Source of the DNA: Amanita rubescens
Taxonomy: Eukaryota > Basidiomycota > Agaricomycetes > Agaricales > Amanitaceae
Direction of reading: 5' to 3'
NCBI GenBank assembly: GCA_015039365.1
Contig: WION01000509.1
Location: forward strand, 1 to 38,443
DNA: 38,443 bases
The notes under the pieces are model-generated. The model was given only the letters and a program-made list of their open reading frames with translations, had not been told where the DNA came from and ran no database searches. Position numbers and translations under genes: made by a program. Shown here piece by piece: positions 10,134 through 19,770 of this stretch; the first letter of the stretch is position 1, and each line of letters begins with the position of its first letter.

Positions 10134-10630
10134 TCAGATTAGACACAAAAGCTTGCAAGGGATTCTCACAAGTGTATCACCGAGTTTTGCATGCTTATTG
10201 GGGAGCGTCGGATCTTCGATGACACCTGTTGCTTTCTTGATAAACTTATCCTGCTCAATGCCACCGGAGGAAATCTAGTCTCGACATCTCGTGCCTCCAG
10301 GCACATCACCCGCGATGGGTCAATGATAGTGGTAAGACTCTGAAATGGGCGTTTCCGAACGTCGGGGAGAGCGTTGAGGCTGATGCCATGCGATACAGAC
10401 AATCTGAGATGCTATCAATGACCTCGCGCCGAATGCGAGATTCTAGGCGGTAACTTCGTTGGTCCGTGGTAAGAATTCCAAAATAATGCGTATCGATGAG
10501 ACGCGGAGAAGGTGGCTGGGGTACGGGTACGGGTCGCCATTTTGGGTACCCTTACCCTATCCGCACCCACGAGGGGGTTGACTGTCTGGATGTTGACACT
10601 GTCATGTACTAGACGGCTTCTCCGATGATC
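10134..10630 (-). pseudogene. Decayed minus-strand coding trace in unit copy 1
   Basis: The minus strand shows RSYRLESRIRREVIDSISD-like sequence near 10450-10400. A one-base deletion relative to copy 2 (near 10350) then shifts the frame. Further on, 10250-10137 reads DKFIKKATGVIEDPTLPNKH then AKLGDTLVRIPCKLLCLI and stops at 10134. The same two pieces recur in copy 2. The first piece faintly resembles an F-box-type start (basic stretch then EVIDSI), but no family is assigned. No complete gene can be built. Confidence 0.35.
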
Positions 10631-10999
10631 CATAAGTTAGCCGGGGGATTTGAGGGCGTTACGGGCTATTGGACGGATTAGCCGAGTCAAGGGGCTGGGA
10701 GGAAGGAGGGGATGTAAACGGGTGAGCCAACCGTACGACACGGGTGCGGAGGTAGGGTCGGAGACTCGGAGTGGGACTACTAGGTGTTGGGTACTGGGAA
10801 TGCAGGGTTACTAGCACAGAGAATTCAGGAAAATAGGAATAAAAATGGAATAAAATCTTCACTGCGGCTGTAGACCGCCGCATCCTCCACGCTCACGCTC
10901 TCCAGAATCGACCTTCCCGAAGCTTTTTGGAGAAACGGGGAAGACAGCAGTGCTGATGTGTTTGAGTCTGTCATATGGTGTGGGAGGGGGCTTGCGAGG

Positions 11000-11337
11000 G
11001 TGGTTTGATCGACGTAGTACTCAGAAAGGCCGTCGGACGCGGGGAGAAGCGGTAGTGGAGATCGCGGAGGGCATAATAGAGGGTAGTATGGGTCGAATGT
11101 GGGACGTTGGCGGTAACCGTGGTCACCACGGAGGGGGATGCTGGTCGTCTATAGGCTGAGGGACGAGATTTTAGCCTGCGCAATTGCTCACTGGCAGATC
11201 GGGTCACGGTCACGGTCACAAGTCAAGCGTTCACTCGCACTTACCGAGGAAAGCGGCACATGTGCCGCAAGTCCCGCTACGTGCCAGATGAGTTTTCGAT
11301 CTGCACACATCGTAAAACACACGATAAAAAGACAGGT
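11000..11337. other. Spacer between unit copy 1 and the duplicated 3'-end fragment
   Basis: No gene was recognised. Open frames on both strands are short and compositionally biased (GGT/CAC-rich near 11200). A short GGTCACGGTCACGGTCAC triplet tandem repeat occurs near 11203-11220. Confidence 0.3.
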
Positions 11338-11868
11338 TCAATACACAGCATCGTTCCGCATGTAAGTATCGTAACAAACCACGCCCTGTGCTACTTTCTC
11401 TTTGGGGAAACTGAACGCGGGCCTGCACACAGTGCACAGCGCGTCAAAGCTCCACTGGCAGGAAGGCCGGGTGCGTTGCCTGAGCTTGAGGACGACGAAT
11501 TGTAGTACTATTATGTATGTATTCCAACCTGTCATTGATCAAGCGGGCTGTTTTATCTGACGTGCATGTTCAGACGCAGGTGGCTTCCTCGACATGGCAC
11601 GAGCGTTTTGTAGAATTCGCCCGTGTATAGGTAACATGCACAAAGCAGTGAGATCAATTTCTACTTGTTCTTTTGGTTGATAACATTGGGCTTTGGTGTA
11701 CATAAACTGTATAGTAGATAAAATAATCACGAACCGAGCCGTTTGAGGCTCGGAGTATTCACAAACTTTTAAAGAAGGAAGGTGCGCCCAGCGCACGTCT
11801 AACGGTGTTCGGGGTTGAACCCGGTCAACATCCTTCAACACTACCTACAGATTAGCCGCGGCTATTTG
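11338..11868 (+). pseudogene. Partial, stop-containing copy of the 88 aa gene and its 3' flank
   Basis: This 530 bp matches 21970-22505, covering the end of exon 1 (IHSIVPH-type sequence), both introns, exons 2 and 3 and the AT-rich 3' flank. In the equivalent of exon 2 the reading is RVKAPLAGRPGALPELEDD, then E-L-stop, where the other copy reads EESWYYH: TCGTGG became TTGTAG. The start-bearing exon is missing; upstream sequence differs. Introns are kept, so the copy was made at DNA level. Confidence 0.7.
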
Positions 11869-13136
11869 CAGCCTTCTGCCACGGGAGAAGGGTCGAGTAC
11901 GCTACATGTATGTTTCACACTATACTCTGGCATGCTCATGGTTCAAGTTGCTCTACAGTCCCGCCCAGGCAAGGGTGAACAGACGGTCATGACAGTTGGG
12001 TGACGGACCTTCCCAGGCGCTCGAAGCGCACGACGAAGGTATCGAGGACCAGATAAATGCGTCGAGCTCAATCTTTAGGTGCGCGACGGAGAGTGCTGCA
12101 AGGTTGGACACTGTGGAGGGTTGAGATGCGGGTGTTGACAGCGTGCACGAATCCGAAGTGATCACCAACTTACCTTAATCAGCATTTTAAACAGTTGACT
12201 CACTGTGGAAGGTTTTTCGCTATCTTTTGAGAAATATGACCCAGCAGGTGGCCTGGAGTGTGTGGGTGGGTATGTTAATCTCGATGGGGAGGGGCTGGAC
12301 GCCACTGTCAGAGGGTTGAGGGGCGAGATGTCGACAACCGTTTTGTTAACGTACCTCGGCTCGTTTCTTTGTCTCAAAATGGGTTAGTCGTCCGAGGATG
12401 GTGAACACCCTCCCTTGTTCATGCCTATCGAGACCACCGCTATCGATGGCCGGCGAAAGCGTCTCCAAATCATTTTCATCAATGACGGAGCGCCGGACGA
12501 CGTAGCAAACTTTATTTGGATGACATGCACATATTGAGTTGATAGTTTCGATATTAGCAGCTTACTTAACCTCCGCATCATGGGATTGCGTGCGAGTTGA
12601 CTTGACCATAAAGGGTTACGCAGCTTAGCACTTCATTCTAAGATAAAAGAATATGCCATGAATGTCCGGCTTTGAACACGTAAATTAGCGAACGGTAGAG
12701 TCACGCGGTGCGCAGTGATCGGAGGGCTTCGCGTGCTCACAAGGCTGCGTTACAATCGTTTCCAGGTACTCTTTCGCGTCCACCAGCACAGGTTAGCCTG
12801 CCCAGACGAGAGATAATGATTAAGTGATCCTACCTGTGAGTGTGGCAGATACATCAGCAGATATGGTTTGAGCAGTACATGTCGCACCTTGACCTGCCAT
12901 ATCCTTTCAGAGTTTACGGAATCTCCATTCGCTTGATGCTGCGAGGGTGGCAGGTCCAAAGCGGCTGCCGATGATATTGGATAAGGCCTGCTGGAAATAG
13001 ATGGAAGTTTGACGTGGTAAGCATTTTTACGTCAATTGAATTTCCGAGTCTGCCCGAGAAGCCCGACAGCTGAATTGAACGCTCTTTTGACGTGATCTAG
13101 GGTCTTCAAGAGCCAAAACCCGATCACACGGAGGCA

Positions 13137-13361
13137 ATGGAACTTCTGGCAGTGCGAGATCTTCTATCACCAAAGGCTGGAGGCGTGCAAGAGATGTCAA
13201 GGCATTGCTCAAAATTATCACGAATCAGAACAGCATGGAGGGCGGGAAGGCACTGCGGAACCACGCACGAGCGATCCGGATTGACGACCCGACCCAAACG
13301 ACGGACTGGTCCGAAAAGATCGTTCCTTCAATGGGTCTTGAGAAGCTGGATATCGGATAAA
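13137..13361 (+). pseudogene. Open coding-like remnant in the core repeat tail
   Basis: In copy 2 the plus strand reads RARDVKALLKIITNQNSMEG then GKALRNHARAIRIDDPTQTT and DWSEKIVPSMGLEKLDIG before a stop at 13359. Part of the same frame survives in copy 3 (32033-32200). The frame is broken in the copies at 7.83 and 26.15 kb. The minus strand of those copies instead stays open with a leucine-rich reading (RLQLLVIEDLTLPEVPLPP). Which strand was ancestral cannot be decided here. No start or family is known. Confidence 0.25.
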
Positions 13362-13854
13362 AAAGGCCCGACACCACCTTCGAGGCGATTGGCAACTTGA
13401 AGCATACCTTGATATTTACACTGTTGACTTGGTACGTCACCCTTGTAAACCATTATTATTTCCCAATGCTTACCAATATCAATATACGACACGACCGTTC
13501 GCGGCTCAGGAACTCTGAGCTGTGCAGTATACAAATATCTGATCTAGAAGCGGGCTGCGTAGGCCCTTTCGAGTTACTATTATGTACATGACGTGTTTGT
13601 GAAGGTTTTCGCACAACTGTCAACTTGCATCGAGGAATAGCGGGATGAAATTGAAATGCGTTGCCAGTGAAAATAAGGGTCATAAACAATTTTAGATATT
13701 GCATTGAGGAGATAGAACGCGGGCAGTGACTTTCATCTGGCACAGCGTATGTCTAAACATTGCGTAACGATTTCTGCAAATTGGGTGATAGTTAGCACCG
13801 ATAAATCTTGAAATTGCGTTCGCGAAACTTTTCGGGGCGATTCCAGGGGATCTA

Positions 13855-14008
13855 GGTGACGTGCCCGGCGACGCCGACCTTCCTCTTTGGGGCTTTCTCT
13901 TTCTGCGCCCAGCTGCAGGGGCAAGATGATCGACCTGCCACAAAACCCATTAAGGAAGATGATGCGCCCGACGACGCCGACTTCCCCTTTGGGGTGTTCT
14001 CCTTGGCG
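13855..14008 (+). repeat. Small tandem repeat upstream of the 190 aa gene
   Basis: Two imperfect units with GACGCCGACCTTCC and GACGCCGACTTCCCC cores, each ending in a TTTGGGG...TTCTC run. They are equivalent to 8152-8300 in copy 1. Confidence 0.6.
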
Positions 14009-14140
14009 CTCGACCCCGTCACCGAACACCATGGTTCATAACACTACACTAGAAGGAAATGGCACACAGGTAACTATTAGAACAGCCCATAATTGCAGCC
14101 TTGCTCCGGAGTTAGTCGACAGTTTCAGGTGGGTATTTAA

Positions 14141-14148
14141 TATAAGTA
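14141..14148 (+). promoter_or_regulatory. Probable TATA element of the 190 aa gene
   Basis: TATAAGTA, 114 bp before the ATG at 14255, in the same context as the elements at 8438 and 32802. Confidence 0.45.
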
Positions 14149-14254
14149 TTTTTCCATTCTTCATGCTCCTTAGAGCTGGTCTCCTGCGTCTCCCTCTTCT
14201 ACGGCATTAACACAAGCCAAGCGCAGCCTGCCCCTTCTTAACTGTTTTTTAATA

Positions 14255-14889
14255 ATGGATCTATCCAACCGCCACCTCAACCGTTCTGACTACGACAACG
14301 ACACCCTCATCGGCACCATACACTATGCTCGGACAGGAGATTATGTGAGTACCCATCTCATTGTCGACCAATATACCTGATTGCTAACCTTTCTCTACGT
14401 TAACAGGATCCAATGGAGGGACACCTGAGTCGAAAAGCTTCTCTCAAGAGAGCCATCCACGCGATTATTATCGTAGGGAAATCAACCGAATCCGGTGAAA
14501 TATACCTCGTTGCCCCATTTTCGAGTCACTGGCCAGACAGGACTCACAAAGTGCCCGTGAGCGAGTACGTGATCGGGGGTACGGGCGAGGTTCACGCCGG
14601 AGTTCCTTACAAGATTCGTAAGGATAAGATTAGGATAACGCACGATGGCGGCCGAAAAATGTTGAAGCCTGGCGCACTGGAGAAGCTCCTCGCGAGGATA
14701 AAGGAGAATGAATTGAGTGGCCTTCCGCTGCAACGGCCAGGACAGGAACGCCGTGATGGTAGTGGTTCCCAGCCTGGACGCCGACTTGGAGCTCGTACTA
14801 ATTACTGTGGACGAAACACGGCTCATTATCGCCCAACTCTTTACCCCCAGAACCATGTATTTGTTTATTCGTCTATTTATTCTTTGTAG
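14255..14889 (+). CDS. Conserved unit protein, paralogue B (190 aa, two exons), unknown function
   Basis: Exon 1 is 14255-14344 (MDLSNRHLNRSDYDNDTLIG...), intron 14345-14406 (GTGAGT...AACAG, 62 nt), exon 2 is 14407-14889. Intact frame. Compared with paralogue A it changes E2 to D, Q to P after the intron and A to T in RI[AT]HDGG, and ends three residues earlier because of a clean codon-length deletion. The segments AIHAIIIVGKSTES, SEYVIGGTGE, KIRKDKIRI and KPGALEKLLARIKENE are identical. The same upstream TATA and tandem repeat are present. Function is unknown; the Arg-rich C-terminal third could bind nucleic acid, but this is only inferred from charge. Confidence 0.75.
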
Positions 14890-15707
14890 GTTATTCACGC
14901 CGAGTTCGTGGCTTCCCTTGCATTTTCCTTTGTTCGACGACTTCTGATTTCCCGTCCAGTTTCTCATTAATATTTCGCATACCACATTTCCACCCTATAT
15001 GTTATTTATACAAACCTCCGTATGAGGTGAAACAATCACCATAGTTTTTAGCCTAACGGACATGATGGAGTCAGGGATGACGACGGAGAGAAATGTACGC
15101 ACCATGGTCATCCTCCGAACATCACGGGAGCCCAGGAACTGTTTCGACATATGCCTATTGTTTGAAAAGTAGTGCTGATGGGACACGCTCCTCGTTGAGT
15201 AAAGCCCTGTTAGCGTCGAAAGTTGGTTTGAGTTTGCGTGACAGATTAAGTCGACTTTCCCTCTTCATGATGATGAAGGGCAGAAGAAACCCCATCAGTG
15301 TACGGCTCACCGTACAGACGGTGCTTGCAATTTCGCACCATTATGAGGCATATACGATACACAGTAGAGGTACAAGATGTGTTGGCCCCAGATTTAAGTA
15401 GTGAGTAGGTCACTGCGCCTGAGTCGACATGATGGTCAGCACGTCAAAATTTCGACGTGCCTTCCAAATCTGGGAGGTCGCCAGGGCCGTCGGTCATGTG
15501 ACATGCGACTTCCCAGCTGGTAGCGATAGTAACAACCTTGGCAAAAGCGGCAGGCCGGCAGTGAGATGACATCTTCTCCTCCGTATACCATCGTTGTGCT
15601 GTCATACGATAATTCCGTGAAAAATGCGAGGAAGGGTGATAAACGCACCTCTTGGTTTCGCAATTGTAACCAGAGCGTCGGCGTGTGATGTGAAGGTGCG
15701 AAGCCGG

Positions 15708-16188
15708 TCAGATTAGACACAAAAGCCTGTAAGGGATTCTCACAAGTGTACCACCGAGTTTTGCATGCTCATTGGGGAGCGTCGCATCTTCGATGACACC
15801 TGTTGCTTTCTTGATAAACTGATTATCCCGCTGGAGGAAATCTAGTCTCAACAGCTCGTGCCTCCAGGCACATCACCCGCGATGGACCAATGATAGTGGT
15901 AAGACTCTGAAATGGCGCGTTTCCGAACGTCGGGGAGAGCGTTGAGGCTGATGCCATGCGATACAGACAATCTGAGATGCTATCGATGACCTCGCCCCGA
16001 ATGCGAGATTCTAGGCGGTAACTTCGTTGGTCCATGGTAAGAATTCCGAAGAAGAAGGTGGCTGGGGTACGGGTACGGGTCGCCATTTTGGGTACCCTTA
16101 CCCTATCCGCACCCACGAGCGGGTTGCCTGTCTGGAAGTCGACGATGTTGACACTGTCATGTACTAGACGGCTTCTTCGATGATCCAT
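15708..16188 (-). pseudogene. Minus-strand coding trace in unit copy 2
   Basis: An ATG-started minus frame at 16188 runs 121 codons. It includes RSYRLESRIRGEVIDSISD, CLYRMASASTLSPTFGNAP and FQSLTTIIGPSRVMCLEARA, and stops at 15823. In a second frame, 15827-15711 reads DNQFIKKATGVIEDATLPNE then HAKLGGTLVRIPYRLLCLI and stops at 15708. The two pieces could be exons, or one gene broken by a shift. The same pieces are broken in copies 1 and 3. Copy 1 differs from copy 2 at the start of the second piece by exactly one codon (DK versus DNQ). That hints at past coding constraint. Family not recognised. Confidence 0.35.
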
Positions 16189-16658
16189 AAGTTACCCAGG
16201 GGGGTTGAGGGCGTTGAGGGGTATTGGACGGATTCGCCGAGTCAAGGGGCTGGGAGGAAGGAGGGGATGTAAACGGGTGAGCCAATCGTACGACGAGAAC
16301 CTACGGGTGCGGAGGTAGGGTCGGAGACTCGCAATGGGACTACTAGGTGTTGGGTACTGGGAATGCAGGGTTACTAGCAAAGAGAAGTGGCGACGGGTGC
16401 GGCCTCGCTGCATCTCTCTGAGGCCTCCGGGTGTTGAAGTGACTTCATCGCGGGGAAAATGGTTTCTATCGGTGAATGCTAACAAGTTGGAAGGCTAGCA
16501 TAGCGGATAACCCGTGACGCGTCATGCACTGCGTCGGCTCGTGCCCATTTCCCTCGCCGTGCAGACTGACACCTGTGGTCCTCCGTTTACGTCTCCCGCC
16601 GCCGGATTTGATGGTGCTCGACCGCGCGTGGGAACGACTGCTGGCCGAAAAAGTCGTG

Positions 16659-17460
16659 TCACCAGTGTGTGGACGTCTTTTCTTGAGCTAGGTCGAGTTC
16701 CGATTCAGGGACGGGGGAGAGCCTGAGGGTGTGAGCGTCTTCCAAGTCGTCGTCGTCTTCAGTTGATCCCGAAAAAGGAAAACGGCCGTTGGCGAGTTCA
16801 ATGAGGGAGATCCTCAACATACGTCTGATTTGACGGAATCTTGGATCCGTTCTGGCTGCACCTCGTTAGATAACGCAGTGCAAAGACGGAGCGTACTCAC
16901 GCTCATGTATATCTAGGTGCCTGCAAACGTGTGTGCGATAGAGTTGATGAGTTCTCCCGAGACGCCAAAGTCACAGAGTTTGATCTCCCCTTTGCTGTTG
17001 CAGAGGATATTGGACGGCTTGATGTCTACCGGGGATGCTGTTAGGTAGTTCTTTTGCAAGAAAACGGGGCACGCACCTGTGAACGTCGTACAAGGCAACC
17101 TTGGCAACAACTTGTATATCCCGTCAAAAGAACTTCTATCCACGTAATCCATGCATATGCAAATGTTGGGTTCCGCAAAAAAATGCGCCATAGGATAAGA
17201 CAATGTAAAAAAGAGTGGCACTCGTGGTGGATTTGGAGTTCTCTGAGGATCTGTTGGCGGACGGCCGGTTTGGCGTCTATAAGGACGATCTGTGGGGGTA
17301 GATTAGCGACGATTTCAACTTTGAAGGACGCGCGCGCACCATTTTTGCCGTAATCGTATTGCTGGGGACATATTGAAGTCGGAGACAGAGCAGAGTTACC
17401 GTGAGAGATTCGTCGCAGGTCCGCACTCTAATCTTGCCATTACTTATGACTTCCCAAAGT
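16659..17460 (-). pseudogene. Decayed MAP kinase kinase (STE7/MEK-type) fragment
   Basis: Minus-strand pieces follow the order of a MAPKK catalytic domain. They are TITAKM, then after an intron IVLIDAKPAVRQQILRELQI, then YGAFFAEPNICICMDYVDR, SFDGIYK, VDIKPSNILCNSKGEIKLCD and FGVSGELINSIAHTFAG. After a second intron (GTGAGT...GCAG) come PERIQDSVKSDV and ISLIELANGRFPFSGS, ending at a stop near 16659. The catalytic-loop HRD is replaced by PVD next to a shifted splice boundary. A stop follows FAGT, and frames change several times. DFG survives. Introns are kept, so this is a DNA-level copy. Loss of kinase activity is very likely. Confidence 0.85.
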
Positions 17461-17960
17461 GCACGCAAGTTGTCTGGCCTAACACAACCGTTCTACTTAA
17501 CGCTCTGGTAACGTTCCAATCAACGCTTGATGATGACGAAGACCTGCCTCCGGAACTCGTGCAAAATTGGGAGTCGTTCAGGTTTGTATCCTCAACTCCT
17601 GATACTGCAGTTACTTATACAAATTGGCCTTCAGCCTACGTCGTTTTCGAAAGTCGACCCATTTACTCTTGTTGCAGCTCAAATACGTTCTGGCCCTCTC
17701 ATGAGGGATGAGATCGAAGCTATTATTTCCTGCTGGCCAGTGCGCGTGCGCCCCAAAAGTACTCCGGTAAGCTCTTCATATCTATTCCTTCTGATAGCTG
17801 CTCATATCAAAGTACATCACAATCCAACCACTTTTTTCAAACCAGTCAGAAACTCGACGTTATGTAGATATCTGTGGACAATCTGACAACTCCACGAGCG
17901 GCAATGTACGTATGTTCGATGTGTGTCTACTATGCCCGATTGCAGGTGTCGTCGTCCGTT
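17430..17960 (+). pseudogene. Multi-exon coding remnant, unknown protein
   Basis: Plus-strand segments read as exons: VVWPNTTVLLNALVTFQSTL then DDDEDLPPELVQNWESF (about 17469-17580). Next is PTSFSKVDPFTLVAAQIRSG then PLMRDEIEAIISCWPVRV (17635-17767), followed by a GTAAGC donor. Then comes SETRRYVDICGQSDNSTSGN after an acceptor near 17846, a GTACGT...GCAG intron, and VSSSVK-stop. Phases at the first junction do not match, so the chain is broken or wrongly joined. It overlaps the 5' end of the MAPKK remnant on the other strand. No family recognised. Confidence 0.3.
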
Positions 17961-18475
17961 AAGTAGTACTGGTTCTGACTTTTTTAATGCAGACCATCAT
18001 CTGAACGATCCGGTGTTCCAGAAATGCGCTGTGACTCGTGAACCTGCCAATGATTCGAGCTGGGTGGCATTGCTCATACGTTTCGTCGCGAGTGTCCCGC
18101 CCGCGCTTTGTCATTGAATGAGAACCGAATAACGACGACGACTTGAATTTCGTAGGTTGCCAGCCAGGAATTAATTCGTCCCGGGATTTTGAATCGTGTA
18201 CAGCTTTGTGGTTGCGTTATACGTCATCGGCCACTAGATGAAGTATTACATCACCGTTGGTCGCTGGATGTCGGTGCCCGGGAGCCAACGCCTTACATAG
18301 CGTTTCGCGTCGTCTGACATGGTGAGAAGATATTTGCTGTTATATGTACTATGCGATAATTGCCCGTAGTAGGAGGGGATCCCGATAACGTTCAGCAAAA
18401 GGACAGTTTCGAGCTCCTTTTTTACGTTGAAAAAGAAAGCGTGACGCGTGATGACTCACGTTACACGTTACCATT
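17960..18475. other. Gene-poor stretch with short remnants
   Basis: Around 18000-18030 the plus strand reads LNDPVFQKCAV, similar to PRDQMFQKCAV in the DUF6534-type gene at 38.1 kb, so a scrap of a relative may lie here. Bases about 18066-18135 (GCTCATACGTTTCG, then CGCTTTGTCATTGAATG) are also found at 26785-26880. The remainder up to 18475 is the 5' flank of the next gene; no other feature was seen. Confidence 0.3.
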
Positions 18476-19356
18476 ATGTCTTTGCTTCCACAATCTCTCC
18501 TAATTGCTTCAATGGACAGAAAGGCTTTAACTTCCGAGGAGTTGACCACTGTGTCTGACATCGCCTCCCGGATTCATGAATATGAAGTTATCTTCAGTGA
18601 TCAAGTGGAAGTTTTACGACAGGATAAGGAGGGCTTACAAGCAGTACGCGCTAGTCTTTTCGCAAGTCCTCAGGGACCAATGGACTCGGATTGGGAGGGT
18701 TATGCCGAATGGAAGTCAGCTATGGAGGCTCATTGTCAGATTGAGCCTCGTAATCCTGACGAGTGAGTGTGTGGCAGCAGCGGATGGTTCACTTTGGCTC
18801 ATCGCAACAGTCGCATCAAAATTGCTGGTGCAGCACTGAGCCTATCATCATCTTACATTTGCAACTTATATAAGCTCCCTCAACATGTTTTGCACGCTAT
18901 TCTTGTCGAACGGACGCGGTTACAGTGAGTTCGCGCAAGTTCTATCTATTGTGATATTAACAATTAGTGTCTAGTAAGTCCTGGCAGGAGATGCGGAGGG
19001 CTCACCTTCAACCTAGTTCAATCATCGCCACACCTCCACGTACGCCTTCCACTCCCCGTTTGGCAACATTGTCGTGGGATTTCGTCGACAGTGGCAGCGT
19101 AGATCTCCTGCCTGTCGTGGACTGTATTCCAGACTTTGCCAACGTCCCCTCCAGGTTAGTTGGCCATGTCTTTTTGCACCACGACCAGGCAGCCGGCCAT
19201 GACGAGTTGTTCAAGATTGTTGACCGTATCTCTTCTGACTTGAGAGGCACATCTTTTGAGGTCCAGTTTGTTAACTTGAGGAGCACTATTATGGTCCCAG
19301 AGCCGGAATTGTTGGACATGGTACGACATGGTATGATCTGTTGGAAGAGTCCGTAG
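18476..19356 (+). CDS. Hypothetical 260 aa protein, three exons
   Basis: Exons 18476-18762, 18811-18924 and 18975-19356 are separated by introns of 48 and 50 nt (GTGAGT...ACAG and GTGAGT...CTAG). The frame joins cleanly to 260 codons plus stop. The N-terminal 90 residues look helical (RKALTSEELTTVSDIASRIH, VEVLRQDKEGLQAV). The middle contains LPQHVLHAILVERTRLH. A Pro/Thr/Ser-rich linker (IIATPPRTPSTPR) leads to a mixed region with VGHVFLHHDQAAGHDELFK and FEVQFVNLRSTIMVPEPE. No signal peptide or known domain was recognised. Exon structure and codon-level continuity make this a credible gene. A second in-frame Met at codon 13 could be the true start. Confidence 0.6.
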
Positions 19357-19770
19357 TGCAGCGGTATTTCATAAATGCAAGCTCTCGTTTCAATGACCAA
19401 GTTGATTTTCTTTCATCAACACGAGAGCCTAGTCTTAATTCCGAATCACCTTGAGGCACGTTCCCAGACTGAACAACATTCCGAGGCCTGAAAGGACTCG
19501 GTCTCTTCTGCCGGTCGCACGCTGGCATCTTGCGAGACATGGAAACATCCGACGTACGTACGCGTCTTCCTACCTACGGCAATCTCGACAACTAGTACCA
19601 CGATTTCATTAACATAAAAGGGGACTAGCGATTATGGGACCGACAGCCTAAAAATGAGGAGGGGTCGGCACCGATATTACCGGTGTACTAATAACTCACC
19701 GTTGCTGACCTAATACACGGATGACAATCGATCTGTTAGTAACCAATTCCAACCCACACTTCAACAGGCG
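19357..19770. other. Intergenic stretch upstream of the MYND/DUF4470 gene
   Basis: Nothing coding was recognised. It holds the 3' flank of the 260 aa gene and the presumed promoter of the next gene; no clear TATA box. A CGTACGTACG tract lies near 19554. Confidence 0.35.

Larger units (their letters stand above)
6375..11000 (+). repeat. Large duplicated unit, copy 1 (about 4.6 kb)
   Basis: Sequence matches copy 3 (30060-35160) nearly end to end and copy 2 (11868-16385) over most of its length. Shared landmarks, in order: an AGAGCGTGGGCG block at 6480 (also at 30184), a core repeat at 7085-7720, and a small tandem repeat at 8152-8300. These are followed by the two-exon gene at 8544-9179 and a decayed minus-strand coding trace at 10134-10630. 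Copy 1 lacks about 400 bp present in copies 2 and 3: the sequence jumps near 7105 from TTCCCTGGCGC to ATGGCCGG. Ends were placed by eye to within tens of bases. No transposase and no clear terminal inverted repeats were found. Confidence 0.75.
11868..16385 (+). repeat. Large duplicated unit, copy 2 (about 4.5 kb)
   Basis: Begins near the CTTCTGCCACGGGAGAAGG block (11874), which matches 30590 in copy 3. It runs through the block with GTCGACAACCGTTTTGT (12330), a core repeat (12440-13100), a tandem repeat (13855-14008) and the intact two-exon gene (14255-14889). The minus-strand coding trace follows (15708-16188), and similarity ends near 16385. It starts later than copies 1 and 3, lacking their first 500-600 bp, and ends earlier. 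Only about 870 bp separates it from copy 1 in the same orientation. Confidence 0.75.

Noticed and set aside
6375..11000. Large unit as an LTR retrotransposon
   Set aside because: No gag, protease, reverse transcriptase, integrase or flanking direct repeats were recognised in any of the three copies.
11203..11222. GGTCAC triplet array as possible nuclear receptor-like or CRISPR-type repeat
   Set aside because: Only three short units, no spacers; a simple microsatellite.
17582..17634. Clean intron joining the two halves of the unknown plus-strand remnant
   Set aside because: GT/AG ends exist but phases on both sides do not match for the coding-like frames, so it was reported only as a remnant.
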